NCBI RefSeq assembly: GCF_040712315.1
Contig: NC_134021.1
Coordinates: 31,469,501 to 31,533,500 of the forward strand
Reading direction: 5' to 3'
Source: Castanea sativa
Lineage: Eukaryota; Streptophyta; Magnoliopsida; Fagales; Fagaceae
DNA: 64,000 nt
The first letter of the stretch is position 1. Each line of letters starts with the position of its first letter. A program made the position numbers and the translations under genes. Below are positions 35,178 through 45,545 of this stretch, in pieces. The notes under the pieces were generated by a model that did no database searches, was not told where the DNA came from, and saw only the letters and a program-made list of their open reading frames with translations.

Positions 35178-35578
35178 AACTATTACTCAGCAAATTGAAG
35201 AGTTTTAAACCAAGTACTCCCTCCATGCTAATTTGTTGGTCCACTATTCCATTTTGGGATGTCCCAAAATGAAGTCCTCTATCTAAAATTAATAAGTAAA
35301 ATTTATATCTTACCCTTTACTTTATTTAAAAAATAATTTCATTCTTTCTTTTTAGTTTAAATTAATGAGGGTAGTTTTGGTAACTTATACATTTTTATAC
35401 ATCAAATAAGATAATAAATTATGCTTCCTTAAAAAGTTGAATTTTTTGAAATAGGATAAACAAATTGGGATGGAAGAAGTACTATTCAGCAATATGGAGA
35501 GTTTTAACCAACTATTACTCAGCAACGTAGAAGGTTTTAAACCAACTACTACTCAACAATATGAAGAGTTTTACACCA
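35178..35578. repeat. 34-bp minisatellite interrupted by a MITE
   Basis: Units of the type caactattactcagcaa followed by gaagagttttaaac occur at 35178-35211, about 35480-35507, 35508-35541 and 35542-35575. A weaker unit lies near 35700-35735. The first and second units are separated by the Stowaway element at 35217-35479. Confidence 0.8.
35217..35479. mobile_element. Stowaway MITE with TA target duplication
   Basis: This 263-bp element starts CTCCCTCCATGCTAATTTGT. Its inverted end reads CTTCTTCCATCCCAATTTGT. TA stands on both sides (35215-35216 and 35480-35481). The ends are the standard Stowaway (Tc1/mariner) type. Confidence 0.88.
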
Positions 35579-36513
35579 AAATGAAGACGTTTGACTATTA
35601 GCTGATCTTCTAATATTTTGCCACATAAGCTTTGGTAGTCCCACAATTTTACTCATCATTTATTTATTTATTTATTATGTAAAAATAAGAGTTTTAAATT
35701 GACTACTACTCAATAAAATAAAGAGTTTTAAACTAAATCAACCTACTAATACACACACACACACACACAACACTACACCAAAACCCTCTATGCGGTTTAC
35801 CCTTTCTACTCTTTTGTTTCTACACACCCTTCATCCTCAAGTCTCAAGTATTTTTTACATGAATTTCTCTTTTGTAATTACTTTTGTTTATCATTTTTTT
35901 CTTTAATATTTTGAATTTTTGTATCATTTTTACAGATGTGTAATATTTTTTTCTTTTTTATTCTCATGTTTGGCATCCTAGATTTTTTGGATGAATATTT
36001 TGTGTAATAGAATGCTATTTTTGTATTATTTTACTTATTTTTTCCCCCTAAAAGTCTTGGCGGAACTTAGACATTTTGTTGTTGTCAATAAGTTGTTGTA
36101 TTTTGTCGTTCCATGTTTCATAAAAGTTTAAAACATGGTAGAAACATAACTAGTATGCCTTTATTTCATCTTGAAAAAAGTATACAACATTGTTATGTTT
36201 TTAAAATATGTATATTTTTATTTCGTATTATAAATATTGATTTTCATTTATTTTAAACTAATTGTAGCATTGAAGATATTTAATAATTGTTAACTATCTA
36301 GTGCATCACACAGATTAGCAAATAATATATATATATATATTATATTTGAATAAAATTATTTTAATGCTTAATAATACAAGATAATAATTTTACTGTGAAT
36401 TTTAAAAATCGTCTTAAATAAAAAGTGATATTTTTTAAATTAGAAAAAGAATGAAAAGATAAAAAGAAGTAATCAAGCGACATTAAGCACCTCACTGTGC
36501 ATTTCTTGCTCTC
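35579..36513. other. No gene recognised
   Basis: AT-rich. A (CA)n run lies at about 35753-35768. No ORFs or element ends can be supported. Confidence 0.45.
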
Positions 36514-36679
36514 TTTTTTATTTTTATACAAAATAGAAATTATATTATAACATAATCTAAGTATATGTGTATGAAGCTCCCTCTTGGAAACTTGAACCCT
36601 AACCCGTACCCTCTCACACCCTACAAATACTTATACTTGTGGAGTGACTATACCATTAAGGGTGCGCGATGATTTATTT
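36514..36679 (-). repeat. tRNA-derived SINE-A, copy 2
   Basis: Same family and orientation as 32184-32339. The minus strand reads TGGTATAGTCACTCCACAAG and a B-box-like GGGTTCAAGTTTCC. It is flanked by ttgctctc (36506-36513 and 36680-36687). Confidence 0.82.
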
Positions 36680-36687
36680 TTGCTCTC

Positions 36688-37319
36688 CTAAATGACCTAA
36701 GATTCTAACAGTTTGTTGTGTTATTCTTTGTACATAAGAATGTTGTCCTTTATGGGTGGCTAAGTAGTTTTTGAGTCGCGATGGCCTAGTGGGTGGGTTC
36801 GCAGTAGTGGTTGAGTTCATGGGTGGGTCGCAATGGTGATTGGCTTTGTGGGTTTGTGTGTGTTGATTTGGTGGTGGTTTGGGTGGTTGGTGGAGTGGTG
36901 GTGGATTGGTTTTTACTGGATCTGGTGGTAGTTGCTTGGATTTGATGTGCTGTGAGACTAGGATTTTTTTTTTCTCCCTTATTTTGCTATGACACAAACA
37001 CTTGAAAATGATTTCTTTGTATTTTTAAGAATGCAACTAAATGTGATAAAATGAAAATGTTTTCAATAAAATATATATAATTTTTTATACATTCAATAAA
37101 ATATTTTCAATATAATATTTTACTTCAAAACAAACAAAGCTTTAAATGCAAATGAATTCCCACTCACAAGATAAGTTTGCCTTGGGTTGAAGCTGAATTT
37201 ACCCAAAGCTTCTTCCTAAACAAACCGACGTCATGCCCTTTGAAACAAAGTAAAGCAAAAGAGGAAAAATACTAGCTATGGCGAGATTTGTTTGACACGT
37301 GTGTGCTTTCTCGACTAAA
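36688..37319. other. G-rich patch in AT-rich sequence, no gene supported
   Basis: Positions 36753-36935 are strongly G-rich on the plus strand (gggtgggt, ggtggtggt). The minus frame through it is a Pro/His/Gln-rich ORF (36997-36674) that looks like a composition effect. Origin unknown; a captured gene fragment is possible. Confidence 0.35.
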
Positions 37320-37617
37320 GCTTAGTTTGGATACAAATTATTGTTGCCATGTTTTCAGATTCTACGTTTTGTAGCTTTTTTTTTTTTTTTTCAACGTGCA
37401 TGAACAGTAACCGGTACTGTTCATGCACGTTAGTTCACTGTGCGGGAGACCAATTTCACTGTTCACGTACTGTATTTGCACTGTTCATGGGACCCACAAG
37501 CGCTTTATTCAGAAAAAAAAAAATTAAAAATGGGTCCCACAGTACTATTCACACATTTAAAAATTATTTTGCTACAATATTTTCAGTTTTCAGTAATAAG
37601 CTCTATCCAAACGGACC
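37320..37617. mobile_element. MITE with internal 17-bp hairpin
   Basis: The ends GCTTAGTTTGGATAC (left) and GGTCCGTTTGGATAG (right, inverted) share GTTTGGATA. The interior has cactgttcatgggaccc-type sequence typical of dispersed plant MITEs, and a perfect hairpin at 37393-37431 (17-bp arms, 5-base loop). The target duplication is not clean. Confidence 0.68.
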
Positions 37618-38191
37618 ATAATTCTACTACGCATCATTTTGACCGTCATTGCAAATGTGTCACATATATTCCCTTTGGCTTATTTCTCTAAGCCGTGCTT
37701 CAATTCCCCCCCCCCCCCCCCCCCCACTCCTTTTTTTTTTTTTTTTTTCCTTTCCCTTTGGTCAGAATATATATATTCTTTTTGGAAAATTGGGATTCTA
37801 TTTTTAGCATTGACTTTCTTGTAAGGGTTTTATTTATTTTTTATTTTTAAAGAAGTTAGACACCTATTCTTTGTTGTGGAGTGAATTGATGTATGGTTTG
37901 ATCGCTTTCTATGAGTTTCTATTATTTAATGTTTCCTTTTTTGTTAATCTTTGTTTATTGTTTTCTAACAAACTAGTAGACAATGTTTTTTTAACTCATT
38001 TGAATATATAATAAAAAAATAAGTTACTTTGATTGGAAGTAATAAGATGAAAATAATAGTCACTATCTATATTTATTAGGTGAAGCACATTTAATTGAAG
38101 GGAAATTGTTTTTGATTGTTTTAAATCATATGTGTACATAGAATGGAGGAAGATGCTAAAGTCAAGAATGAAGCTAAGAATTTTTTTTAGT
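37618..38191. other. Spacer with a 20-base C-run and a T-run
   Basis: The homopolymer C run is at 37706-37725 and a T run at 37731-37748. Nothing else is recognised up to the next MITE. Confidence 0.6.
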
Positions 38192-38200
38192 GATTATTTG

Positions 38201-38389
38201 AAGTCCAAATTCTCTGTACCACTTTTTGTATACCACTTTATATTCCACCAATCACTACTTACCATGTGTATGATTACTTTCTATTTTAAACTTCAATTAT
38301 TCTATAAGGAAAGTAAATGAAAACATGGCAAGTAGTGATTGGTGGAACATAAAGTGGTATACAAAAAGTGGTACAGAGGATTTGGACTC
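38201..38389. mobile_element. MULE-type foldback MITE with 9-bp target duplication
   Basis: Arms of about 68 bp (from 38201 and inverted from 38389) differ at only a few positions. The left arm starts AAGTCCAAATTCTCTGTACC. It is flanked by a perfect 9-bp repeat gattatttg (38192-38200 and 38390-38398), the Mutator-type length. Confidence 0.9.
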
Positions 38390-38506
38390 GATTATTTGTT
38401 AGATTTGAGGATCGAGATGGAGATTTTATTTCTTGGATTTTGTTGGCAAATAAAGGCCGTAGTTCAAATGCATTTACTGCTTTATTAAATGATATTTTAT
38501 TTATAT

Positions 38507-38899
38507 GAGTTGGGTTCAAGTTACACTTAGTGTAACTCTAAGAAATATTACATCACCCAATAATTTGTTAATAAATTTATATTTTAAAAATTCCATTTTT
38601 GGATTAAATGTCCTATACGTTCTAAACATGCATGCCATTTTTCATACCAATTAGATATTATTTACTATTCAATGCATTAACTTATCTTTTATGCATCATT
38701 TTAAACTACAAAAATTTGAATTTAAACAATTAATTGATAACATTGCTATTAATTTTCGATCACCATAAAAATTTGCAAGCATGGAGAATATACAAAGATA
38801 ATGTAAATCAGCAGATGATTTGTCAAAATTCGCATCCAATTAAAAAATATTGACTGGTGTAACATTGCAGTTACATCAAATGTAACTTGGACCCAACTC
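38507..38899. mobile_element. MITE with about 32-bp inverted repeats
   Basis: The left end GAGTTGGGTTCAAGTTACAC and the inverted right end GAGTTGGGTCCAAGTTACAT continue to pair for about 40 bp. The interior is 390 bp with no ORF. A CT and TA microsatellite (38900-38966) abuts the right end and hides any target duplication. Confidence 0.75.
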
Positions 38900-38906
38900 T
38901 CTCTCT

Positions 38907-38909
<3 letters not shown>

Positions 38910-38966
<57 letters not shown>
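38910..38966. repeat. (TA)n microsatellite
   Basis: About 28 uninterrupted TA units. Similar shorter runs lie at 40442-40470, 44594-44617, 45497-45540 and 47650-47688. A (GA)n run is at 51776-51806. Confidence 0.97.
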
Positions 38967-38970
<4 letters not shown>

Positions 38971-39181
38971 TTGTGCTTGTAAGCCAATGAATTATTAAAA
39001 TGTGTATTTTATTTTTTGAAAGGTGTTCATTACAACTAATAATTAAGTATTTACTAATTTTTAATATGTGCTCCTATGGCACTAGTTAATTGGACCTTTT
39101 CTTAATGCTATCATATAATTTAGATATGATCCTAGGATGATATATGATAAAATATTGGTGTTTTGGAAGCAAATATCTTAA

Positions 39182-39704
39182 GGGCCTGTTTGGTCACCCA
39201 GTTTGAGCAACGTTGTTTTGTGTTTAAACACCCAAACAGGTGGGCCCCATGCTGAAATCTTTGTTTGGTACGTGAGTCTGAACTAGAAATGTTTGAGTTG
39301 TGTTGAAGCGCTGTTTAAGCAAGTGTTTCACATGAGATGAGTTCTGTTCAAGCTTGTTTAAGTGTGTGTTTCACTATGCTCTGGGCCCACGTGTATAATC
39401 ATACCGTCTCTTCTCTCCCACGCGTCAGTGTAGCGTGGTTTCTCTGCAATGGCTCTCCCACGGGTCGTCATAACAAGGAACTTGACTCTGTCCGATGGCA
39501 GCTTTAAAAAAAAAAAAAAAAAAAAACTCTTACCAAACACACAACTTCATATTTCTAAACATCAAAATATCTATTTAAAATACATTACCAAACACATTTT
39601 TCTCTTTATGAATACTATAAATACATATTTTTAATAACACTTTTTAAACTACATTTTTAGAAATTTTAAACAGCGTTACTCAAACTTCTCTGCCAAACAG
39701 CCCC
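39182..39704. mobile_element. Tourist/PIF-Harbinger-type element with TAA target duplication
   Basis: This 523-bp element has left end GGGCCTGTTTGGTCACCCAG and inverted right end GGGGCTGTTTGGCAGAGAAG. Both continue with GTTTGAGYAACGYTGTTT. TAA flanks both ends (39179-39181 and 39705-39707). No transposase is encoded. Confidence 0.86.
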
Positions 39705-39707
39705 TAA

Positions 39708-40438
39708 ACGTTTTTGTGTCAACAGTCGGCGCAAGAACAATATCTAAAACATCAGTTAAAACACACCTTCAATAATAATTGGAAGCCATGATACTACGAT
39801 CCTATTTGGATTCCTCTCAAGTATGAAGTATATACGAGACTATGATTACCCTTTTTTGCTATTTGATTATAGTAAGTTATAACTTTTGTCACAATTATTC
39901 TACGCGACAGTATGCAACTGGTTACTTATCACTTTAATATAAATTCGTAATTTTTTCTCCACCATTAACATTAGCAGCTTGCTAATTATTGACAAAAATT
40001 ATGTTTTAATTTGTAGTACTATAATTTTTTAAGAATGGAAATGGGATGGCAATAGAAAGATAGTAGACCGGATATAACTTAATATCCATCCGGGCCCACC
40101 ATTTCTCGTACTCCGAACCTGGGCTGAAAATTGGTTGGCTCCAAAGTGAAAAATTGTACAGACCATTTTGCCCCTTGTGACTTAGCAAACTTCTTATATT
40201 TTGTGTTTTTCTGATTTTCTTTTGGCACCTTCAACCATAAAAAGTTTATACGAATTAAGATATGACTAAAAGGATCTTAAAATAGGTAAAAATGACTTGA
40301 AAATAGATAGAGGTATTTTTAAATTGGAAAAATGCATACATAATTGATTTGAAATCATATTATAATTTTAACCAAAATGAATTTTTGGAGTGGATTTAAA
40401 AAAAGAAAAGAAAAAGAAAGGAAAATTAAAGAATATGT

Positions 40439-40481
<43 letters not shown>

Positions 40482-40797
40482 GTATGTATATATATGTGTG
40501 TACATATTTTGCATACACTGTTATAATGGTAATTATCATCTAATATATTTGATATTTTTTGGTATTTTCCTTCCAAACAATGTTAGAAAATCACAATAAA
40601 TTTCATATTTTTTTTTTCACAACATTGATGGGGTAGATTATAATTATAGAACATTACTTTCCACCAATATCATTTTTATTATAGATCAATTACAGCATTT
40701 TATGTTATCAGTTATGAAAAAAATTGTAAATTGTTTTGTGTATCTAATCTTATTGTTTTTCTTCTCTACCAAAAAGAAAAAGGAAATCAATATTATT
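39708..40797. other. No gene seen; microsatellite at 40442-40500
   Basis: AT-rich. A compound (TA)n(TATG)n tract is at 40442-40500. Otherwise nothing is recognised. Confidence 0.5.
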
Positions 40798-40959
40798 ATT
40801 ATTATTTTTTATACAAGATAGAAATTTTACTCTAGCCTAATCTAAGTGTATATGCGTGTGAAACTTCCTCCTAGAGACTTGAACCCCGGTCCTTGCCTCC
40901 ACACCCCACAAGTACTTATACTTGTGGAGTGACTATCGCACCAAGAGTGTGCCGTGGTT
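40798..40959 (-). repeat. tRNA-derived SINE-A, copy 3, with 9-bp target duplication
   Basis: The best-preserved copy. The minus strand reads TTGGTGCGATAGTCACTCC (A-box region) and GGGGTTCAAGTCTC (B-box region). It is flanked by aatattatt (40789-40797 and 40960-40968). A further copy at about 58412-58504 has lost its 5' half. Confidence 0.87.
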
Positions 40960-41309
40960 AATATTATTTTGATTGGTTCACTTTTCTATCTTTCTTGCCA
41001 AACAATTATGATAGAAAACATTTTTTTCCTTCATTTTTTCCAACCTCCTTACTTAGTAGAACATTCTTTGAAGTCCTTTGTATTACAATATAGAAAATAC
41101 TAAATTTAATTAATAGTTATAGATTAAACATTACTTATAAAAATTATTTTCAAAATTTACTTGATTATGAGGATAAGCGTAATATTAAATCGGTCTGGTT
41201 AATGTATGCTCTTAGGATATTAATTAATTATGTATTTTAAAATTTTTTTATGAAAATTGAAAAAACTGTAAAAAAAATTTAATCACTTTTCATGAAATTT
41301 TATTTCCTT

Positions 41310-41420
41310 AAAATAAAGGGTTCAATTGGTAGAATGTTTTGTTATCGAATTAGCAATTTGGGTATGAATCCCACCTATATACAAAAAAAACTACTTGGTA
41401 TTTTTGTCTTATGATAAAGA
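41310..41420 (+). repeat. tRNA-derived SINE-C fragment
   Basis: The plus strand shows GTTCAATTGGTAGAATG (A box) and, about 40 bases on, GGGTATGAATCCCACC (B box). The arms of a full tRNA cannot be formed, so this is a SINE and not a tRNA gene. It differs in sequence from SINE-A and SINE-B. Confidence 0.6.
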
Positions 41421-42156
41421 GTAATAATGATGGAGTAGTAGTGGTAAATTTAATTGTAAGTTTATCTCCCTTAAGAGACTTAATGTGACTCACATAAAAT
41501 TTATCCTAATTATTCAATTGGTATATATTTAGATTTATTTAATTTAATAATAATAATAATAATAAGAGTGACAGATAAATATTCATCCAATTAGAAATCA
41601 ATTTGTAAAAATAAATTAGTATGTTATTTGGTGAACACACACGGAAACCATAATTTTCAGTTAAATTCATTGATGGAAGGAATATAAAAGAGAACCAAGG
41701 TGAAAATGAAATGGATCGATAGTTAATTTTTTGAAAAGAAGCTTGTTTTTTTGGCCAATGGGTTTTCTAGTGTACAAACATATATTAGAAGAATTCCTTT
41801 CTAATTTATTATTCACGCAGTAAGATTTTCACTTGAATAACAATGAAAGGAGGAAAGTTTTTCTTTCCTTACATCAAATCCTATAGTATCTTTTACAAAA
41901 AATTGTAAAAAAAAAAAAAAAAAAAAAAAAACAATAGAGTGAGAAGAAAGATAGAAACAGAGATTCCTCATACATTCATTGTCTCATTCTCATCATTATT
42001 TTAAAACTTCCTTCTTCTAGCGAAGGCTATCCTCCTACTCACTCAACTACCAAAGGACAGCCTCTTCCCCGCCAGAACTTAATCAACAACATCATCATGG
42101 ACTCCTTCAATTCTCTAAATCTTCTTCTTTAACACCTCCTTCACAAGATTCTCTAA
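41421..42156 (+). promoter_or_regulatory. CCX-A upstream region and 5'UTR
   Basis: TATAAAAG at 41683-41690 is the only TATA-like box seen, but it is 474 bp from the ATG, so its use is uncertain. A 20-plus A-run lies at about 41908-41931. The last 150 bp are pyrimidine-rich with tcttctt repeats, as in many plant leaders. Confidence 0.4.
42097..42132 (+). CDS. Upstream ORF of 11 codons in the CCX-A leader
   Basis: ATG at 42097-42099 opens MDSFNSLNLLL and stops at TAA 42130-42132, 24 nt before the CCX-A ATG. If the transcript starts upstream of 42097, this uORF could lower or condition translation of CCX-A. The peptide is not one I recognise. Function is inferred from position only. Confidence 0.45.
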   Translation: MDSFNSLNLLL

Positions 42157-43917
42157 ATGGCAACTTCATCTTCCTTATTTCGATCCAAAAAACTCTCTCT
42201 TTTCCTCAACCTATCCTTCCTCTTACTCCTCACTCTCTATCTCAAAACCAATCTCTTTCCCTCCAACCTTAACTCAACTTTGTTTCACCTATCCTACAAT
42301 ATTAGACCCCCAACAACCACCATCTCCCATCTTCGCCGCCTCAGTGATATCACCACAAATGGTTGCACCGGCCTTCAAAAGTACACTGATAATAAGTACA
42401 AGTGCTTCTATATCAAAACACATATTGGCTGCAGGCCTAAAGGGTACATAGATTATCTCCAAATCTTTTACTGCAATTTTGGCCAATTTCCTATTCTGGG
42501 TCATTTTGTACTTCTGTTATGGCTTCTTGTTTTGTTCTATCTATTGGGAAATACAGCTGCAAATTATTTCTGTTCTTCTTTAGAAAGCTTGTCTAAGATC
42601 TTGAAGCTCTCACCAACCATAGCTGGAGTCACCCTCCTTTCACTAGGAAATGGTGCTCCTGACGTCTTTGCCTCTATTGTCTCTTTCACAAAATCAGGCA
42701 ATGGTGATCTTGGGCTTAATAGTGTCTTGGGGGGTGCCTTCTTTGTGTCTAGTATTGTTGTTGGAATTATAAGTATTGTAATTTCCTCTCATCGGATTTC
42801 GGTTGATAAGTGTAGCTTTATTAGAGATGCCCTCTTCTTCCTCTTCTCTCTTTTTTCCCTACTCTTGATTGTAGCTATTGGGAAAATCAACTTGTGGGGT
42901 GCCATTTGTTTTACTTCTATTTACTTTGTTTATGTCTGTGTTGTCTCGGCAATGCATTTCTTCTGTGGAGATAAAGACAATGGGGCTGGGCATGTGGGGG
43001 AGACTGGTATACCATTACTCGGTTATATTGGTGAAGAAAAACCAGTCTTGAAATCCGCTCTTGAAGAACAAGAACAAATTGCGAACTTTTTGAATCTTAA
43101 TCCAGAAATTTGTTACTATGTTGCCAAAATTGTACACGTTTTAGAGTTGCCACTTTACTTGCCAAGAAGACTGACTATACCTGTTGTTAGCGAGGAGAAT
43201 TGGTCTAAGCCTTATGCAGTTTTATCAGTAACTTTGGCGCCAGTTTTGTTAGCAGCCCTTGCTAACACCCAGAGAGAAAATGTGAGCTTAAGGAGCGGCC
43301 TGGTGACTTACTTTACAGCGGGGTTAATTGGGATGGTTTTTGGGAATCTTGCATGTGTGACCACAAAAAAGTCTAGCCCACCAAAGAGGTGTTTGTTTCC
43401 TTGGCTAGCTGGAGGATTTTTAATGAGTGTCACTTGGACTTATATTATTGCTGAGGAATTAGTATCTTTGTTGGTTTCTCTTGGTCATATAATTGGGATT
43501 AACCCTTCTGTTCTGGGGCTGACTGTTCTTGCCTGGGGAAACTCACTAGGAGATTTGATAGCCAATGTTGCTATGGCAATCAATGGTGGGGCAGATGGGG
43601 CCCAAATTGCTATATCAGGATGCTATGCTGGACCCATGTTCAATGTGTTGATGGGTTTGGGTTTGTCACTTGGTTTTTCATCATTTTCTGAATATCCATC
43701 TTCATTTGAAATTCCTGGAGATCCTTCTCTCTATGAGACTCTGGGGTTTCTTATGGCGGGCTTGCTTTGGGCTCTTGTGATATTGCCCAAAAAGAATATG
43801 AGGTTGGATAAGTCTCTTGGATATGGGCTTTTGACCATTTACTTTTGCTTTCTGTTCCTGAGGCTAGCAAGGGCTTTTGGTCTTTTGAATCTTCATGGGA
43901 GCCCCTTCAAAGTCTAA
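42157..43917 (+). CDS. Cation/calcium exchanger, CCX family (CCX-A)
   Basis: This is a single-exon 586-residue membrane protein of the plant CCX family, part of the Ca2+/cation antiporter superfamily. Relatives in Arabidopsis (CCX1-5) move Ca2+, K+, Na+ or Mn2+ across endomembranes or the plasma membrane. Residues 13-30 form a signal-anchor-like helix. A Cys-containing lumenal stretch (70-106: GC, KCFYIKTHIGC, FYC) precedes the first bundle. The alpha-1 repeat carries GNGAPDVFAS (164-173). A hydrophilic loop (271-350) leads to LPLYLPRRLTIPVVSEENW. The alpha-2 repeat carries AWGNSLGDLIAN (459-470) and GCYAGPMFN (488-496). About 11-13 transmembrane segments are expected. Length and motif order match the family, and both ion-site motifs are intact. 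Start: first ATG of the frame, placed just before the anchor helix. Its paralogue CCX-B lies 11.2 kb away in convergent orientation. Exact CCX number and substrate cannot be told from here. Confidence 0.96.
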   Translation: MATSSSLFRSKKLSLFLNLSFLLLLTLYLKTNLFPSNLNSTLFHLSYNIRPPTTTISHLRRLSDITTNGCTGLQKYTDNKYKCFYIKTHIGCRPKGYIDYLQIFYCNFGQFPILGHFVLLLWLLVLFYLLGNTAANYFCSSLESLSKILKLSPTIAGVTLLSLGNGAPDVFASIVSFTKSGNGDLGLNSVLGGAFFVSSIVVGIISIVISSHRISVDKCSFIRDALFFLFSLFSLLLIVAIGKINLWGAICFTSIYFVYVCVVSAMHFFCGDKDNGAGHVGETGIPLLGYIGEEKPVLKSALEEQEQIANFLNLNPEICYYVAKIVHVLELPLYLPRRLTIPVVSEENWSKPYAVLSVTLAPVLLAALANTQRENVSLRSGLVTYFTAGLIGMVFGNLACVTTKKSSPPKRCLFPWLAGGFLMSVTWTYIIAEELVSLLVSLGHIIGINPSVLGLTVLAWGNSLGDLIANVAMAINGGADGAQIAISGCYAGPMFNVLMGLGLSLGFSSFSEYPSSFEIPGDPSLYETLGFLMAGLLWALVILPKKNMRLDKSLGYGLLTIYFCFLFLRLARAFGLLNLHGSPFKV

Positions 43918-44591
43918 AAATGTGAAGTGCATTTTTATGGAGGAACTTTATGTACATTATGATAAATTGCACTGCACTACTGTATGCAGCAATACGCGAA
44001 CTTGGTTTTCTTTCTTCCTCTTAAAAAGGTGGGATTCTTTTCTATTATGGAACTTTTAATATTATGTTGTTGAACACTACTATAAGAATCAAAATTTCCT
44101 TGCAGTAAATAGCCAAAATTTCTTTGATTAATTATGATTGCTCTTTTATGACAATAACTTTTTTGGTATATATTTTATTTTCTTTCCATATTTTTCTTTC
44201 TCGTTTCATTTTTTACCAAAAAAAAAAAAAAACGCATTGCTTTTTCAATTTGCCAAAAGGGAGAGGGGAAAACTTGCGTAAATAACTAAATAGTACCATC
44301 ATTCTATAACCTTATCCGACCCTAACTCCTCATCCAGACAAATACAACTCAATCATTGTGACACTAAGACTTATTGATGTAATATTTTTTACAATATTTT
44401 GCATACCAATTGAGTTAGTAAGTTTTTTAATTTTTATCAATTTTCATTTGCACATATCATTAACTTCATTTTATTGTCTACTATTTACCACTTTTCAGTT
44501 TTCAGCTCCATAATTGTAAAATAAGAAAAAACTAGTGAAATTGATGAATTTAATATTTATTTCATATAAAAAAGGTAATATCTTAAAAAGT

Positions 44592-44622
<31 letters not shown>

Positions 44623-45480
44623 TTAAAACGAAAATAAACGCACCAAACAAATGCTAGTTATCCATCACCATCCTTTTCTAAGTTTTTTTTTTTTTGATGA
44701 ATTTTCTAAGTTTTCTTGTAGTCATTTACTTGAGTCACGTTGGACTAATTCACAGGAACTTAATCACACCAGCCTTAAAAAATCCCAAAGTTAAAATTTT
44801 ACATTATCTACCCGTGCTTTTGCTTCAAGTTAGCAAGTTCTGTTCAATTTATCTTAGGCATATCCAATGCTTCGCCTACTAAATTTTTGATTGAAGGAGC
44901 TATCAATTATTTCCTCTCATTTAAAAAAAAAAAAATCTTAAGGTTAATATTTTAGAGTAATCTTATTTATTTGATTTCTTTTTTGTAGCTTTAAATTAGT
45001 TCAACTATTAAAATTTATTATATTAAAAAGAGATTTAGGACTCAAAGTTTCAAAATGAACCTATATAAAAAATTAATTAGTATTTTAACTTAAAAATATA
45101 TATTTTTAATTTTTAAATTATCCTTTTTGACTGGATGTCCAACTTTAATGATGTATAATTGGGCCCGCTTCCCATAAAGAAAAGGCTCCCTTTATGTAAT
45201 GTTGGCATTGAATGTTGACAACTGATAGCGGTCAATTAATTGAGAAAACATACACGTACAATAATGTTGAGTGCCCAATAACCCCGTGAACATCGTGTTA
45301 TTGAACTTTTGGACGTTTTTGGACAAATTGGCGTCCTGCCTCCAAGTGGCAGAGAATGGTGCCAACCTTGGACAACTTGTTAAAAAAATAATTCAAAGTA
45401 TTGTGGTCCATTTTCGAAACATCATTGTTGAATTTGTGTCAGGTAGATGGCTACGAGTGATAGGGCATTTGAAGTGATCT
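43918..45480. other. 3' flank of CCX-A and AT-rich spacer
   Basis: No further gene. No clear AATAAA follows the stop at once. An A-run is at about 44218-44232 and a (TA)n at 44594-44617. Small ORFs here (44694-44882, 45271-45477) are not recognised. Confidence 0.5.
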
Positions 45481-45491
45481 ATCCATCATCC

Positions 45492-45545
<54 letters not shown>

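Noticed and set aside
35178..35578. CRISPR-like spaced repeats
   Set aside because: Units are contiguous 34-bp tandem copies without unique spacers, in a eukaryotic genome.
36674..36997. Pro/His-rich 107-codon minus-strand ORF
   Set aside because: The composition follows from the G-rich repeat on the other strand; no start context or homologue recognised.
37706..37725. 20-base C-run as a biological signal
   Set aside because: Homopolymer next to a T-run; likely slippage, and its length may be a sequencing or assembly artefact.
38749..38970. ORF with a long Tyr-Ile run
   Set aside because: Pure translation of the (TA)n microsatellite. The same holds for the ORFs at 40355-40599 and 47577-47798.
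41310..41420. Possible tRNA gene
   Set aside because: A and B boxes are present but the acceptor and anticodon stems do not form; better explained as a SINE.
42289..42504. Antisense ORFs within the CCX genes (also 55414-55668, 55918-56671)
   Set aside because: Shadows of the real coding frames.
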